The notes under the pieces were generated by a model. It saw only the letters and a list, made by a program, of their open reading frames with translations. It made no database searches and was not told the origin of the DNA. Positions 1 through 7,510 of a stretch of DNA of 9,541 nt are shown here, in pieces. This DNA is from Treponema sp. (GTDB lineage Bacteria; Spirochaetota; Spirochaetia; Treponematales; Treponemataceae): positions 1-9,541 of the forward strand of contig JAFTEK010000118.1 of the NCBI GenBank assembly GCA_017453705.1, written 5' to 3'. Made by a program: the position numbers and the translations under genes. The stretch's first letter is position 1. Every line of letters starts with the position of its first letter.

Positions 1-401
1 CCTCGCCGATGTCCCCTTCCATACGACACAGTATATACGGAAAGCGGAGGCATCTGATTCATAACCAACAGCTCCGTCATACATTAATTCCTGAATTCTG
101 CCTTTGGCATAATTACATTTGCCAATAAGACCTTTTTTTGAACTGGAGGCTAGTTCTGAACCAACAAGTTTGCCGATAACCTGATCCAGTTCAATTTCTT
201 TTTATGTGAAAAAACAAGTCCAAAAGAAACTGCACCGGCATGAGGCACTGGAACAAATGCATCCTGCCGATGCCCGGATGAACCATCATCCATCGGGCAC
301 GTTTCCCTAGAGACAAATACTCGTACTACGTCAGCTTTATCATAGTTTTGATACATACCAAGCATACCGAGAATGTCAATCGATGATATCTTACTTATCA
401 A
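1..401 (-). pseudogene. Unrecognised gene split by a -1 frame change, cut by the left edge
   Basis: I do not recognise the family. The first part reads from about 401 (a TTG; in-frame ATGs at 365 and 356 are alternatives, none with a good Shine-Dalgarno) and would stop at 150. The protein-like text ends at SFGLVFSHKK near 198, after which the frame gives a poor tail. One base back, from 198 to the window edge, a second frame is open for 66 codons (EIELDQVIGKLVGSEL onward) and reads like ordinary protein. The switch lies at the A-run in CATAAAAAGAAATTG (minus strand, 193-206). One missing A, or -1 slippage on AAA-AAG, joins the halves as HKK-EIELDQ. The upstream gene overlaps its first codons (391-401). 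Explanations are a real frameshift mutation, an assembly error or programmed slippage. The C-terminus lies outside the window. No membrane segment or known motif is visible. Confidence 0.5.
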
Positions 402-696
402 AGTGATATATTTCCGACATGATTTGAAAAATCGGAATCAAAAAACATATCACGGCTACAATTAATTCCCCTGCACCATAAACAATGCACTCATCCTTCT
501 CTAACCAGTGAGAGCGCCTATACACGTTGCCACGAAAATGATAAACAGCCCCTGCAGTATAGCAGATTCCTATTATAAAGAGCAAGAGGGAAAAATCCGT
601 TATGACAGCTATAAAAAAACACGGAATTGGAATGAAAGCTTCCAAAGTCATCTGTATTAAACGACTTCGTTGTTCCTCTTCGTCCATTTCGTTCAT
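391..696 (-). CDS. Hypothetical small integral membrane protein, 101 aa
   Basis: The product is unrecognised. It starts at ATG 696, with GGAG at 706-709 nine bases upstream, and ends at TAA 391-393. The N-terminus is acidic and charged (residues 1-15, EEE run). Hydrophobic stretches follow at about 17-33, 35-53 and 69-92, separated by a short basic loop (about 55-67, with RR and H). Three membrane passes with the basic loop inside would be the simplest topology, but this is inferred from hydrophobicity by eye. There is no signal peptidase site and no catalytic motif. Its SD overlaps the TAG (703-705) that would end the repaired upstream gene, and its 3' end overlaps the next gene by 11 bp, so the three small genes look co-transcribed. 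The local DNA is AT-rich compared with gltBD. It could be a small accessory or immunity-type membrane protein, but nothing shows this directly. Confidence 0.6.
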   Translation of the reverse strand: MNEMDEEEQRSRLIQMTLEAFIPIPCFFIAVITDFSLLLFIIGICYTAGAVYHFRGNVYRRSHWLEKDECIVYGAGELIVAVICFLIPIFQIMSEIYHFDK

Positions 697-702
697 AGAA
701 TT

Positions 703-777
703 CTACTCCGACAATTCAACAAAATCTACACCTACAGCAATTTTTTGATGCTCCCTCATGAAATACAAGGGTATTTC
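703..777 (-). pseudogene. Probable detached C-terminal tail of the 778-1182 gene
   Basis: Directly after the TAA at 778-780, the same reading frame stays open for 24 further codons (EIPLYFMREHQKIAVGVDFV and on) to a TAG at 703-705. That TAG sits 6 bases before the ATG of the next gene and overlaps its Shine-Dalgarno, as a natural gene end would. A single CAA-to-TAA change would explain the split, giving DLIQ-Q-EIPLYF in the intact form. The alternative is that these bases are only a spacer, or a separate 18-codon ORF from ATG 759. The continuity of frame is seen directly; the nonsense mutation is inferred. Confidence 0.4.
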
Positions 778-1182
778 TTATTGGATTAAATCCAGTATGT
801 AGTCATAGTCGATATTTTCACCGAAGTCAATGGTATTTAAATCATCATAATACCCTTTCCCCTGTGCGTCTCTGTTCCAAACATCCAGCATAAAATTTCC
901 TCCCTGAGTCCAACACAATACAAGGCGTTTATCGAATATCCGAACAAATTTTCTTTCGCTTTTTATTCCCAGATAATTCTCCGCAGGACCTTCTTTCGGA
1001 GAGGCAATCCCGTCCATCTTATAACAATTATCAAAGGTCTCCTGTATGGCTTTCTTTAACTCCTCTTTTTCACAGGGAAGTAAAAGCTCCATAACAGGAG
1101 GAACAGTTTGTGTTCCCCAATCAGGGTTGATTGCATTACCAACGGATGCATCATATATTGCTCTCCACTGAGTTAAACACAC
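778..1182 (-). CDS. Hypothetical protein, 134 aa, probably truncated at both ends
   Basis: I cannot assign a family. The frame is open from 1230 (TAG at 1231-1233) to TAA 778-780. The only upstream start choice is GTG at 1182, which lacks a convincing Shine-Dalgarno. The first in-frame ATG is at 1092 (residue 31) and also lacks one. The text from about residue 14 on looks like a real soluble, acidic protein with many aromatic residues (WGTQTVPP at 22-29, LCWTQGGNFMLDVW at about 89-102, several D/Y near the end). It has no membrane segment and no recognised catalytic motif. The DNA is AT-rich (19 of 60 G+C at 781-840). The N-terminus runs into GC-richer hairpin DNA at about 1183-1220, so the 5' end may have been lost there. 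The frame continues past its stop to 703. Small orphan proteins of this sort often occur as accessory or immunity-like genes, but that is speculation. Confidence 0.5.
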   Translation of the reverse strand: MCLTQWRAIYDASVGNAINPDWGTQTVPPVMELLLPCEKEELKKAIQETFDNCYKMDGIASPKEGPAENYLGIKSERKFVRIFDKRLVLCWTQGGNFMLDVWNRDAQGKGYYDDLNTIDFGENIDYDYILDLIQ

Positions 1183-1199
1183 CGCCCGGACATGGAGGC

Positions 1200-1220
1200 T
1201 TGCCGGACTTCTGACGGCAA
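1200..1220. repeat. Inverted repeat TTGCCG-9-CGGCAA
   Basis: A 6-bp perfect inverted repeat with a 9-base loop lies in the short GC-richer stretch between the small AT-rich genes and the gltD-side repeats. There is no T-run next to it, so it is not a clear terminator. It may be part of a dispersed intergenic element extending to about 1312. Confidence 0.3.
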
Positions 1221-1282
1221 CTGTGTTTTCCTATGCGATGACAGGATAAAGAGTTCTGGGATTGCTTGTAGTATTTTTGCCA

Positions 1283-1312
1283 CAAAATCGCGTTTTGAAG
1301 GGATACCCTTCA
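1283..1312. repeat. Two overlapping compact hairpins downstream of gltD
   Basis: On the plus strand CAAAA-TCGCG-TTTTG (1283-1297) is followed by TGAAGGG-ATA-CCCTTCA (1296-1312), a 7-bp perfect stem with a 3-base loop. The two share bases 1296-1297. In the direction of gltD transcription the strong GC stem comes first and the CAAAA/TTTTG stem second. They may protect or end the gltBD transcript, but the U-tract of a textbook intrinsic terminator is absent. The second stem resembles a degenerate version of the neighbouring 23-bp units (GAAGGG and CCCTTCA). Confidence 0.45.
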
Positions 1313-1317
1313 GCTAG

Positions 1318-1427
1318 CTGATGGGCACCCCTTCACGGGGCTGATGGGCACCCCTTCACGGGGCTGATGGGCACCCCTTCACGGGGCTGATAGGCACCCC
1401 TTCACGGGGCTGATGGGCACACCTTCA
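1318..1427. repeat. 23-bp tandem repeat array, 4 full units plus a degenerate fifth
   Basis: Full units begin at 1318, 1341, 1364 and 1387, each 23 bp long. The first three are identical and the fourth has one change (CTGATAGGC for CTGATGGGC). A degenerate fifth starts at 1410 (CTGATGGGCAC then ACCTTCA). Read in the gltD direction, each unit is the hairpin CCCC-GTGAA-GGGG followed by TGCCCATCAG. The array begins within a few bases of the gltD stop codon. A 23-bp period is not a multiple of three and there are no unique spacers, so it is neither a protein repeat nor a CRISPR array. It may act as a 3' mRNA stabiliser, a terminator or a slippage-prone locus; the role is unknown. Confidence 0.9.
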
Positions 1428-1432
1428 GCACT

Positions 1433-2947
1433 CTATTCGCTCGTATAGCCCATCAGGTATTGGTCTATCTTCCGCGCGCACTCACGGCCTTCAGCGATTG
1501 CCCAGACAACGAGTGACTGCCCCCGCCTCATGTCACCTGCGGAGAATACTTTCTCCCTGCTGGAGCTGTAGCTTTCCGTACCGTCCGCCGCAGTACCTGT
1601 GGCGACAGTGCCTCGCGCCCCCAGCTCCACGCCGAACGCCTGGGCAGTATATTCCTCCGCACCGAGGAATCCTGCCGCTATCAATATCATGTCACAGGGC
1701 AGCTCCTTCTCGCTGCCTTCTATCTCACATAAAGTTCTCTTGCCGTCAACATTGCGGAATTCCACCTGTACGGTCTTTACACCGCATACCATGCCGTCCT
1801 TCTGGTGGACTTCCTTTATCGTGGTCTGGTATACCCTGGGGTCTTTGCCAAACTTATAAATCGACTCCTCCGCTCCGTAATCCACTTTCAGAACCTTAGG
1901 CCACTCAGGCCAGGGGTTGTCCGCCGTCCTCTCCGCAGGGGGACAGCCCATCATCTCAAGCTGGGTCACGGACTTGCAGCCCAGACGGATTGCAGTTCCA
2001 GTGCAGTCATTACCTGTGTCACCGCCACCGAGTATAATCACATCCTTGTCCTTGGGGCTTAGGAAGCTGCCGTCTGAAAGCCCTGAGTCCAAAAGGCTTT
2101 TTGTGACGGACTTGAGCCAGTCCACGGCAAAGAGAATTCCTCCGGCAGGGCTTCCGTCTTCCCTCACGTTCCCTTTGGCGGCAAGGGGGCGGGCTTTCTT
2201 GGCTCCGCAACAAAGCGCAACGGCATCATACTCCGCGAGAAGTTTGTCCGCGTCCGCCTTGCTCCTTATGTCTTTACCTGTGACAAAAGTTACCCCCTCG
2301 TCCTGCATGAGCCTGACACGGCGGGAAATGACGGACTTGTCCAGCTTCATGTTGGGAATGCCGTACATCAGAAGTCCGCCAACCCTGTCATCACGCTCAA
2401 ACACAGTGACCGTATGCCCCCGCCTGTTGAGCCAGTCGGCGACTGCAAGCCCGCTGGGGCCGGAGCCTACCACGGCGACTTTCTTTCCGCTGCGTGTCCG
2501 AGGAAGCTGAGGCTTCATGTAGCCGGATGAGAAAGCGTGCTCTATTATGAAAAGCTCGTTATCGTGGATTGTGACGGCATCCTTCAAGTCACCGCTCCCG
2601 CAGTTGCAGGCCTTCTCACAGAGGACAGGGCATACCCTGCCGGTGAACTCCGGGAAGCTGGAGGTCTTGAGCAGCCTCCATGCCGCCATGTCGAACTGCC
2701 CCTTGTACAGGGCATCGTTCCACTCGGGTATGTAATTGTGCAGGGGGCAGCCTGTCACCATTCCCTTGAGCCTTATCGCGCTCTGGCACATGGGCACACC
2801 GCAATCCATGCAGCGGGCAGCCTGGCAGCGACGCTCCTTCTCGGAAAGAGGGCTGTGGAATTCGTCAAAGCCCTTTATCCTGGCCGCCGGAGATACATCC
2901 GTATTGTTCAGCCTTTTGTAATCCAAAAATCCGCTGTCCTTTCCCAT
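1433..2947 (-). CDS. gltD: Glutamate synthase, small (beta) subunit
   Basis: This is the electron-input subunit of glutamate synthase. It oxidises NAD(P)H on FAD and passes electrons through 4Fe-4S clusters to the large subunit in the cytoplasm. It has 504 residues, close to the family norm. The N-terminal cluster domain carries C41, C46, C49, C54, C67, C106, C110, C114 and C116. The spacing C54-x12-C67 is longer than the C-x3-C I recall for E. coli GltD, a variant I associate with Gram-positive-like members. The first dinucleotide fold shows GSGPSG at 161-166, then FERDDRVGG at 183-191. The second shows ILGGGDTGNDC at 305-315. The closing FAD motif VFSAGDMRRGQS is at 467-478. The start at ATG 2947 has AGGAGG (2953-2958) five bases upstream, overlapping the gltB stop. 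The gene ends at TAG 1433-1435, just before the tandem repeats. Nothing looks broken. Confidence 0.97.
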   Translation of the reverse strand: MGKDSGFLDYKRLNNTDVSPAARIKGFDEFHSPLSEKERRCQAARCMDCGVPMCQSAIRLKGMVTGCPLHNYIPEWNDALYKGQFDMAAWRLLKTSSFPEFTGRVCPVLCEKACNCGSGDLKDAVTIHDNELFIIEHAFSSGYMKPQLPRTRSGKKVAVVGSGPSGLAVADWLNRRGHTVTVFERDDRVGGLLMYGIPNMKLDKSVISRRVRLMQDEGVTFVTGKDIRSKADADKLLAEYDAVALCCGAKKARPLAAKGNVREDGSPAGGILFAVDWLKSVTKSLLDSGLSDGSFLSPKDKDVIILGGGDTGNDCTGTAIRLGCKSVTQLEMMGCPPAERTADNPWPEWPKVLKVDYGAEESIYKFGKDPRVYQTTIKEVHQKDGMVCGVKTVQVEFRNVDGKRTLCEIEGSEKELPCDMILIAAGFLGAEEYTAQAFGVELGARGTVATGTAADGTESYSSSREKVFSAGDMRRGQSLVVWAIAEGRECARKIDQYLMGYTSE

Positions 2948-2952
2948 CTTGT

Positions 2953-2958
2953 CCTCCT
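2953..2958 (-). promoter_or_regulatory. gltD Shine-Dalgarno AGGAGG
   Basis: A perfect AGGAGG lies 5 bases before the gltD ATG and overlaps the TAG of gltB (2957-2959). This fits translational coupling of the two subunits and fixes the start. Confidence 0.85.
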
Positions 2959-5900
2959 ATGCGACCTGTGTAACGGCCTTGAACGCTTCCAGTACAGCCT
3001 CGTCATGGCCAAGGCCTTTTTCTTCCGCCTTGGCTATCTCAGACAGCATACGCTTGTAGTCGTTGGGAATTATCTTCTTGAATTCCGAGGCGGATTTGTC
3101 AAAGTCCTTAAGAAGCTCCTTCGCAAGCTTGGATCCGGTCAGGTCAAAATGCCGCTGCACCAGAGAATGAAGAATCTCCTTGTCGTGAGGGCTTGTGACT
3201 TCCTCCATGCTCACCATCTGCTTGTTAATCTTCTTGTAAAGGTCATGCTGAGCGTCCAGCACAAACGCGATACCCCCGCTCATACCAGCCGCGAGGTTCC
3301 GCCCCGTGCCGCCGAGTATCACGACAGTCCCGCCTGTCATGTACTCAAGCCCGTGATCACCGCAGCCTTCCACCACTGCGGTCGCGCCTGAGTTGCGGAC
3401 GGCAAAACGCTCCCCGGCTATTCCGTTTATGTATGCCTCTCCGCTCGTCGCACCAAAGAGGGCAACATTGCCGATTATGATGTTCTGCTCGGCCTCAAGG
3501 CCTGACTTGCTGCTCTGCTTTATGACAAGCCTGCCGCCAGAAAGCCCCTTGCCAAAGTAGTCGTTTGCATCTCCGGTAAGCTCTATCGTAAGCCCCTTGG
3601 GAATGAACGCGCCGAACGACTGGCCGCCGCCGCCTTCCGCACGTACAGTAAAGGTATCATCTTCCAGCTTGCCCGCAAAGCGTTTCTGGATTTCGCTCCC
3701 CAGAATCGTGCCGAATGAGCGGTCGGTACTTGCGACTTTTATGCTGCCAATGTTGAACGTCTTGCTCTTGCCAGTTTTGTCCAATTCCTTGAGAAGGACT
3801 TTCTCATCGAGTGTCTCAGGAAGCTTGAAGTCATACACATCCTCAGGAGAGAACCTGCAAGCCGCCCTAGTATCAGTGGAAGATTTAGCAAGGATGCGGG
3901 ACAAGTCCAGAAGGGCTGCATGGCCTCCTATCTTATCCTCTTTTATGCCCAGCATCTCGGTGTGACCAACAAGATCGTCTAGCTTTTTCACACCGAGCTT
4001 TGCCATGTACTCGCGCATCTCCTGGGCAATGAACTTCATGAAGTTCTCAACGTACTCGCTCTTGCCCTTGAACCTCTTTCTAAGCTCGCTGTTCTGCGTG
4101 GCTACACCGAAGGGGCATGTATCCTTCTGGCACGCCCTCATCATGGCACATCCCATCGTGATGAGAGGGGCAGTGGCAAAGCCGAATTCCTCGGCGCCGA
4201 GCAGGGCGGCGATTATCACATCTCGCCCGCTCATAAGCTTGCCGTCAGTCTCTATGCGGACACGGCTACGGAGTCCGTTCTGCACAAGTGTCTGCTGTGT
4301 CTCCGCAAGCCCCAGCTCCCAGGGCAGACCCGCATGGTGTATGCTGGAAATCGGGGCAGCACCTGTTCCACCGTCATGGCCGGAAATCAAGATGACCTGG
4401 GCACCTGCCTTTGCGACACCAGCCGCAATCGTACCGACCCCGGCCTCGCTGACAAGCTTGACGCTTATGCGGGCAGAGCGGTTGGCATTCTTAAGGTCGT
4501 AAATCAGCTGAGCCAAGTCCTCGATAGAATAAATGTCGTGATGGGGCGGCGGTGAGATAAGGGCGACACCGGGAGTCGCATAACGTGTCCTTGCAATCCA
4601 GGGGTATACCTTCTTGCCGGGCAGGTGTCCGCCCTCACCGGGCTTGGCTCCCTGTGCCATCTTTATCTGTATTTCCTTTGCGCTCAAAAGGTATTCTTCC
4701 GTGACACCAAAGCGACCGGAGGCAACCTGTTTAATCGCGGAGTTGTACTTGGTGCCCAGCCTGTCAGGATTCTCGCCGCCTTCTCCGCTGTTGCTCTTGC
4801 CATGCAGGTGGTTCATAGCCTCCGCCATGCACTTGTGAGCTTCCTCGCTTATGGAACCGTAGCTCATCGCCCCGGTCTTGAACCGCTGGACTATCTCCTC
4901 CACGCTTTCCACCTGCTCAATCGGTATGCCGCCATCCGGGGCATAGTTGAACTTGAACAGGCTCCTGAGCGTATGCGGCCGCTTCTCGTCATCTACCAAG
5001 GCGGTGTATTCCTTGAACCTTGCGTAATCTCCGCTATGGGTCGCCTGTTGCAGGGCGATGATGGTCTCAGGCGAGTAAAGGTGATCCTCGCAGGTGGGTC
5101 CCCTCCTCATCTTGTGCTTGCCCACGGAATCCAGATGAGTGTTCACCGTTAGGCCGAGCGGATCAAACGCCTTGTCGTGGTGGTAGTTCACGTCGGCCTC
5201 TATCTCCTTGAGCGTTATACCCCCAACCCGGCTCACGGTATTGGTAAAGTAGCGGTCAGTCACCTGCGGGGATATGCCCACTGCCTCGAAAATCTGGGCG
5301 GACTGATAGGACTGGATGCAGCTTATTCCCATCTTGGCGGCAATTTTGACGATTCCGTTCAAAACAGCCTTGTTGTAGTCGTCAATCGCAGTGTGATAAT
5401 CCTTGTCCAGAAGCTTCTGGTCTATCAACTCCGCAATGCACTCATGCGCAAGATAGGGGTTGACCGCCCTAGCGCCGTATCCCAAAATCATCGCAGCCTG
5501 ATGCACGTCACGGATTTCCGCGCTCTCAAGGATTGTGGAAATCTTGGTGCGCTTCTTTGTGCGGATGAGGTACTGCTCCACGGCGGAGACCGCGAGCAGG
5601 GATGGTATGGCAACGTGGCTTTCGTCCACGCCACGGTCAGAAAGGACGATGATATTGCAGCCTGAGTGATAGCTTTTTTCTATCTCGTTGAAAAGATTCT
5701 CTATCGCAGTCTCAAGGGGGGTATTCTTGTAATACAGAATCGAGACCGTGGCTGTCTTTAGCCCCGGTTTGTCCAGAGCCTTTATCTTCATCATGTCCAC
5801 ACCGGTCAGTATGGGATTGTTTATCTCAAGCACAGTGCAGCACGAAGCGTCCGCCTCCAAGATGTTCCCGTCCGTACCGACATACACGGTCGTGTCCGTA

Positions 5901-7510
5901 ACGATTTTCTCACGCAGGCTGTCAATAGGCGGGTTTGTCACCTGGGCGAACATCTGCTTGAAGTAGCTGAACAGGGGCGGGTGCTTGTCGGAAAGAACGG
6001 CGAGCGGGGTATCCAGCCCCATGGAAGCCGTCGGCTCCACGCCGTTCTTTGCCATGGGGAGTATCATCTCATTCACGTCCTCGTAGTTCCAGCCGAACGC
6101 CCGGTACATTATGTCACGCTCTTCCTGAGTGTACACCGGTATCTTCTTGTTGGGTATGGGAAGATCCGCCAGATGCAGAAGGCTCCTGTCAAGCCACTCG
6201 CCATAAGGGAACTGGCGGGCAAAGCCTTCCTTGCATTCCTCGTCAGTGATAATACGCCCCTGAACAGTGTCCACCAGCAGGATGCGGCCGGGCATGAGTC
6301 GGGATTTCTTGAGAATCTTTTCCTCCGGGATGTCAAGCACCCCCACCTCGCTGGAAAGGATGAGCGTGTTGTCGCTCGTGACGTAGTAACGGCTTGGGCG
6401 CAGTCCGTTCCTGTCAAGCGTAGCCCCAAGTACATCCCCATCGCTGAAAAGAATCGCCGCAGGGCCGTCCCAGCTTTCCATCATCGTGGCCCAGTAATGG
6501 TAGAAGTCCTTCTTCTCGCCTGTCATGGCATCATCGTGCTTCCACGGCTCAGGGATGCAAATCATCACCGCGAGTGGCAGGGGTATGCCGTTCATCATCA
6601 AAAACTCAAGCGTGTTGTCGAGCATAGCGGAATCCGATCCGCTCGTGTCCACGGCGGGAAGGGCTTTCTTCATATCCTCTTCCGACAGGACGGTAGAGCA
6701 CAGCGTCTCCTCGCGGGCAAGCATCCTGTCCACGTTTCCACGGATTGTGTTTATCTCCCCATTGTGGGCTATCAGGCGGTTTGGATGCGCCCGCTGCCAG
6801 CTGGGCTGGGTGTTGGTGGAAAAGCGAGAATGCACGATTGCAAGGGCGGAGCTGTATTCCGCCGACTGCAAGTCCAGATAGAAGGTCCTGAGCTGACCGA
6901 CAAGGAACATACCTTTATACACTATCGTGCGACTGGAAAGTGAAACGACATAGGTTTTAAGCTGGGTTTTCTCAAACTGCCTTCTCAGGATATACAACCG
7001 GCGGTCAAATGCAAGCCCCCTCTCCACAAAGGAAGGACGCTCAATGAAGCAGTTCATTATGACAGGCATACAGTCCCTGGCTTTTTGCCCAAGCACGTCC
7101 TCGCGGACAGGAACATCACGCCAGCCCAGGAACTTAAGCCCCTCCTTGGCACAGAGGGATTCCACCATCTTCATCGCCCTGGCACGGAGCAGCTTGTCCT
7201 GGGGAAAGAAGAACATACCCACCCCATAGTCACGTTCGCCCCCGACCGTTATACCGCAGTCTGAGGCCGCCTTCTTGAAAAAGGCATGGCATATCTGGAG
7301 CAGGATACCAACACCGTCACCGGTCTCTCCGCTCGCGTCCTTGCCCGCGCGGTGCTCCAGTTTTTCCACGATGCAGAGGGCATTGTTCACGACCGCATGG
7401 GTTCTCTTTCCGTCAATGTTCACCACCGCCCCGATTCCACAGGAGTCGTGCTCAAACGATGGCTCGTAAAGTGTCCTCATACCCTGTATATTGCTATCAG
7501 TAACTTTCAT
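2957..7510 (-). CDS. gltB: Glutamate synthase, large (alpha) subunit
   Basis: This subunit carries out the GOGAT reaction: glutamine is hydrolysed, and the ammonia is channelled to 2-oxoglutarate and reduced to glutamate with electrons from GltD. It has 1517 residues, full length for the family. The nucleophile is C24 (DSCGIG), preceded by a short propeptide that is normally cleaved off. The class II glutaminase domain spans about 24-430 (HSRFSTNT 227-234, HNGEINT 249-255, RNGLRPSRY 367-375). A central domain follows to about 790. The FMN synthase domain spans about 800-1215 (NSGEGGE 907-913, GAKPGEGGHLPG 954-965, SGHDGGTGA 1043-1051). The 3Fe-4S cysteines are C1121, C1127 and C1132 (C-x5-C-x4-C). 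The C-terminal glycine-repeat beta-helix runs about 1290-1420. ATG 7510 is chosen for its AGGAGG at 7519-7524; M11 is a weaker alternative. The start lies inside the end of asnB. No frameshift or missing key residue was found. Confidence 0.98.
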   Translation of the reverse strand: MKVTDSNIQGMRTLYEPSFEHDSCGIGAVVNIDGKRTHAVVNNALCIVEKLEHRAGKDASGETGDGVGILLQICHAFFKKAASDCGITVGGERDYGVGMFFFPQDKLLRARAMKMVESLCAKEGLKFLGWRDVPVREDVLGQKARDCMPVIMNCFIERPSFVERGLAFDRRLYILRRQFEKTQLKTYVVSLSSRTIVYKGMFLVGQLRTFYLDLQSAEYSSALAIVHSRFSTNTQPSWQRAHPNRLIAHNGEINTIRGNVDRMLAREETLCSTVLSEEDMKKALPAVDTSGSDSAMLDNTLEFLMMNGIPLPLAVMICIPEPWKHDDAMTGEKKDFYHYWATMMESWDGPAAILFSDGDVLGATLDRNGLRPSRYYVTSDNTLILSSEVGVLDIPEEKILKKSRLMPGRILLVDTVQGRIITDEECKEGFARQFPYGEWLDRSLLHLADLPIPNKKIPVYTQEERDIMYRAFGWNYEDVNEMILPMAKNGVEPTASMGLDTPLAVLSDKHPPLFSYFKQMFAQVTNPPIDSLREKIVTDTTVYVGTDGNILEADASCCTVLEINNPILTGVDMMKIKALDKPGLKTATVSILYYKNTPLETAIENLFNEIEKSYHSGCNIIVLSDRGVDESHVAIPSLLAVSAVEQYLIRTKKRTKISTILESAEIRDVHQAAMILGYGARAVNPYLAHECIAELIDQKLLDKDYHTAIDDYNKAVLNGIVKIAAKMGISCIQSYQSAQIFEAVGISPQVTDRYFTNTVSRVGGITLKEIEADVNYHHDKAFDPLGLTVNTHLDSVGKHKMRRGPTCEDHLYSPETIIALQQATHSGDYARFKEYTALVDDEKRPHTLRSLFKFNYAPDGGIPIEQVESVEEIVQRFKTGAMSYGSISEEAHKCMAEAMNHLHGKSNSGEGGENPDRLGTKYNSAIKQVASGRFGVTEEYLLSAKEIQIKMAQGAKPGEGGHLPGKKVYPWIARTRYATPGVALISPPPHHDIYSIEDLAQLIYDLKNANRSARISVKLVSEAGVGTIAAGVAKAGAQVILISGHDGGTGAAPISSIHHAGLPWELGLAETQQTLVQNGLRSRVRIETDGKLMSGRDVIIAALLGAEEFGFATAPLITMGCAMMRACQKDTCPFGVATQNSELRKRFKGKSEYVENFMKFIAQEMREYMAKLGVKKLDDLVGHTEMLGIKEDKIGGHAALLDLSRILAKSSTDTRAACRFSPEDVYDFKLPETLDEKVLLKELDKTGKSKTFNIGSIKVASTDRSFGTILGSEIQKRFAGKLEDDTFTVRAEGGGGQSFGAFIPKGLTIELTGDANDYFGKGLSGGRLVIKQSSKSGLEAEQNIIIGNVALFGATSGEAYINGIAGERFAVRNSGATAVVEGCGDHGLEYMTGGTVVILGGTGRNLAAGMSGGIAFVLDAQHDLYKKINKQMVSMEEVTSPHDKEILHSLVQRHFDLTGSKLAKELLKDFDKSASEFKKIIPNDYKRMLSEIAKAEEKGLGHDEAVLEAFKAVTQVA

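Noticed and set aside
736..759. Separate 18-codon small ORF starting at ATG 759
   Set aside because: It has no distinct ribosome site of its own, and its frame is continuous with the gene ending at 778, so a detached C-terminal tail is the simpler reading.
761..776. AAATAC-CCTT-GTATTT hairpin after the 778-1182 gene as a terminator
   Set aside because: The stem is AT-rich and short, no U-tract follows, and it would fall inside the proposed continuation of the gene.
1318..1427. CRISPR array
   Set aside because: The 23-bp units abut directly with no unique spacers, and no cas genes are present.
2537..3391. Plus-strand open frame of 284 codons across the gltD/gltB junction
   Set aside because: It is antisense to two conserved, intact genes and their junction, with no ribosome site or recognisable domain.
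5981..6943. Long plus-strand open frame (320 codons) opposite gltB
   Set aside because: It lies entirely antisense to the intact glutaminase-domain coding of gltB and has no SD. Its composition is that of a reverse-frame shadow of GC-rich coding DNA.
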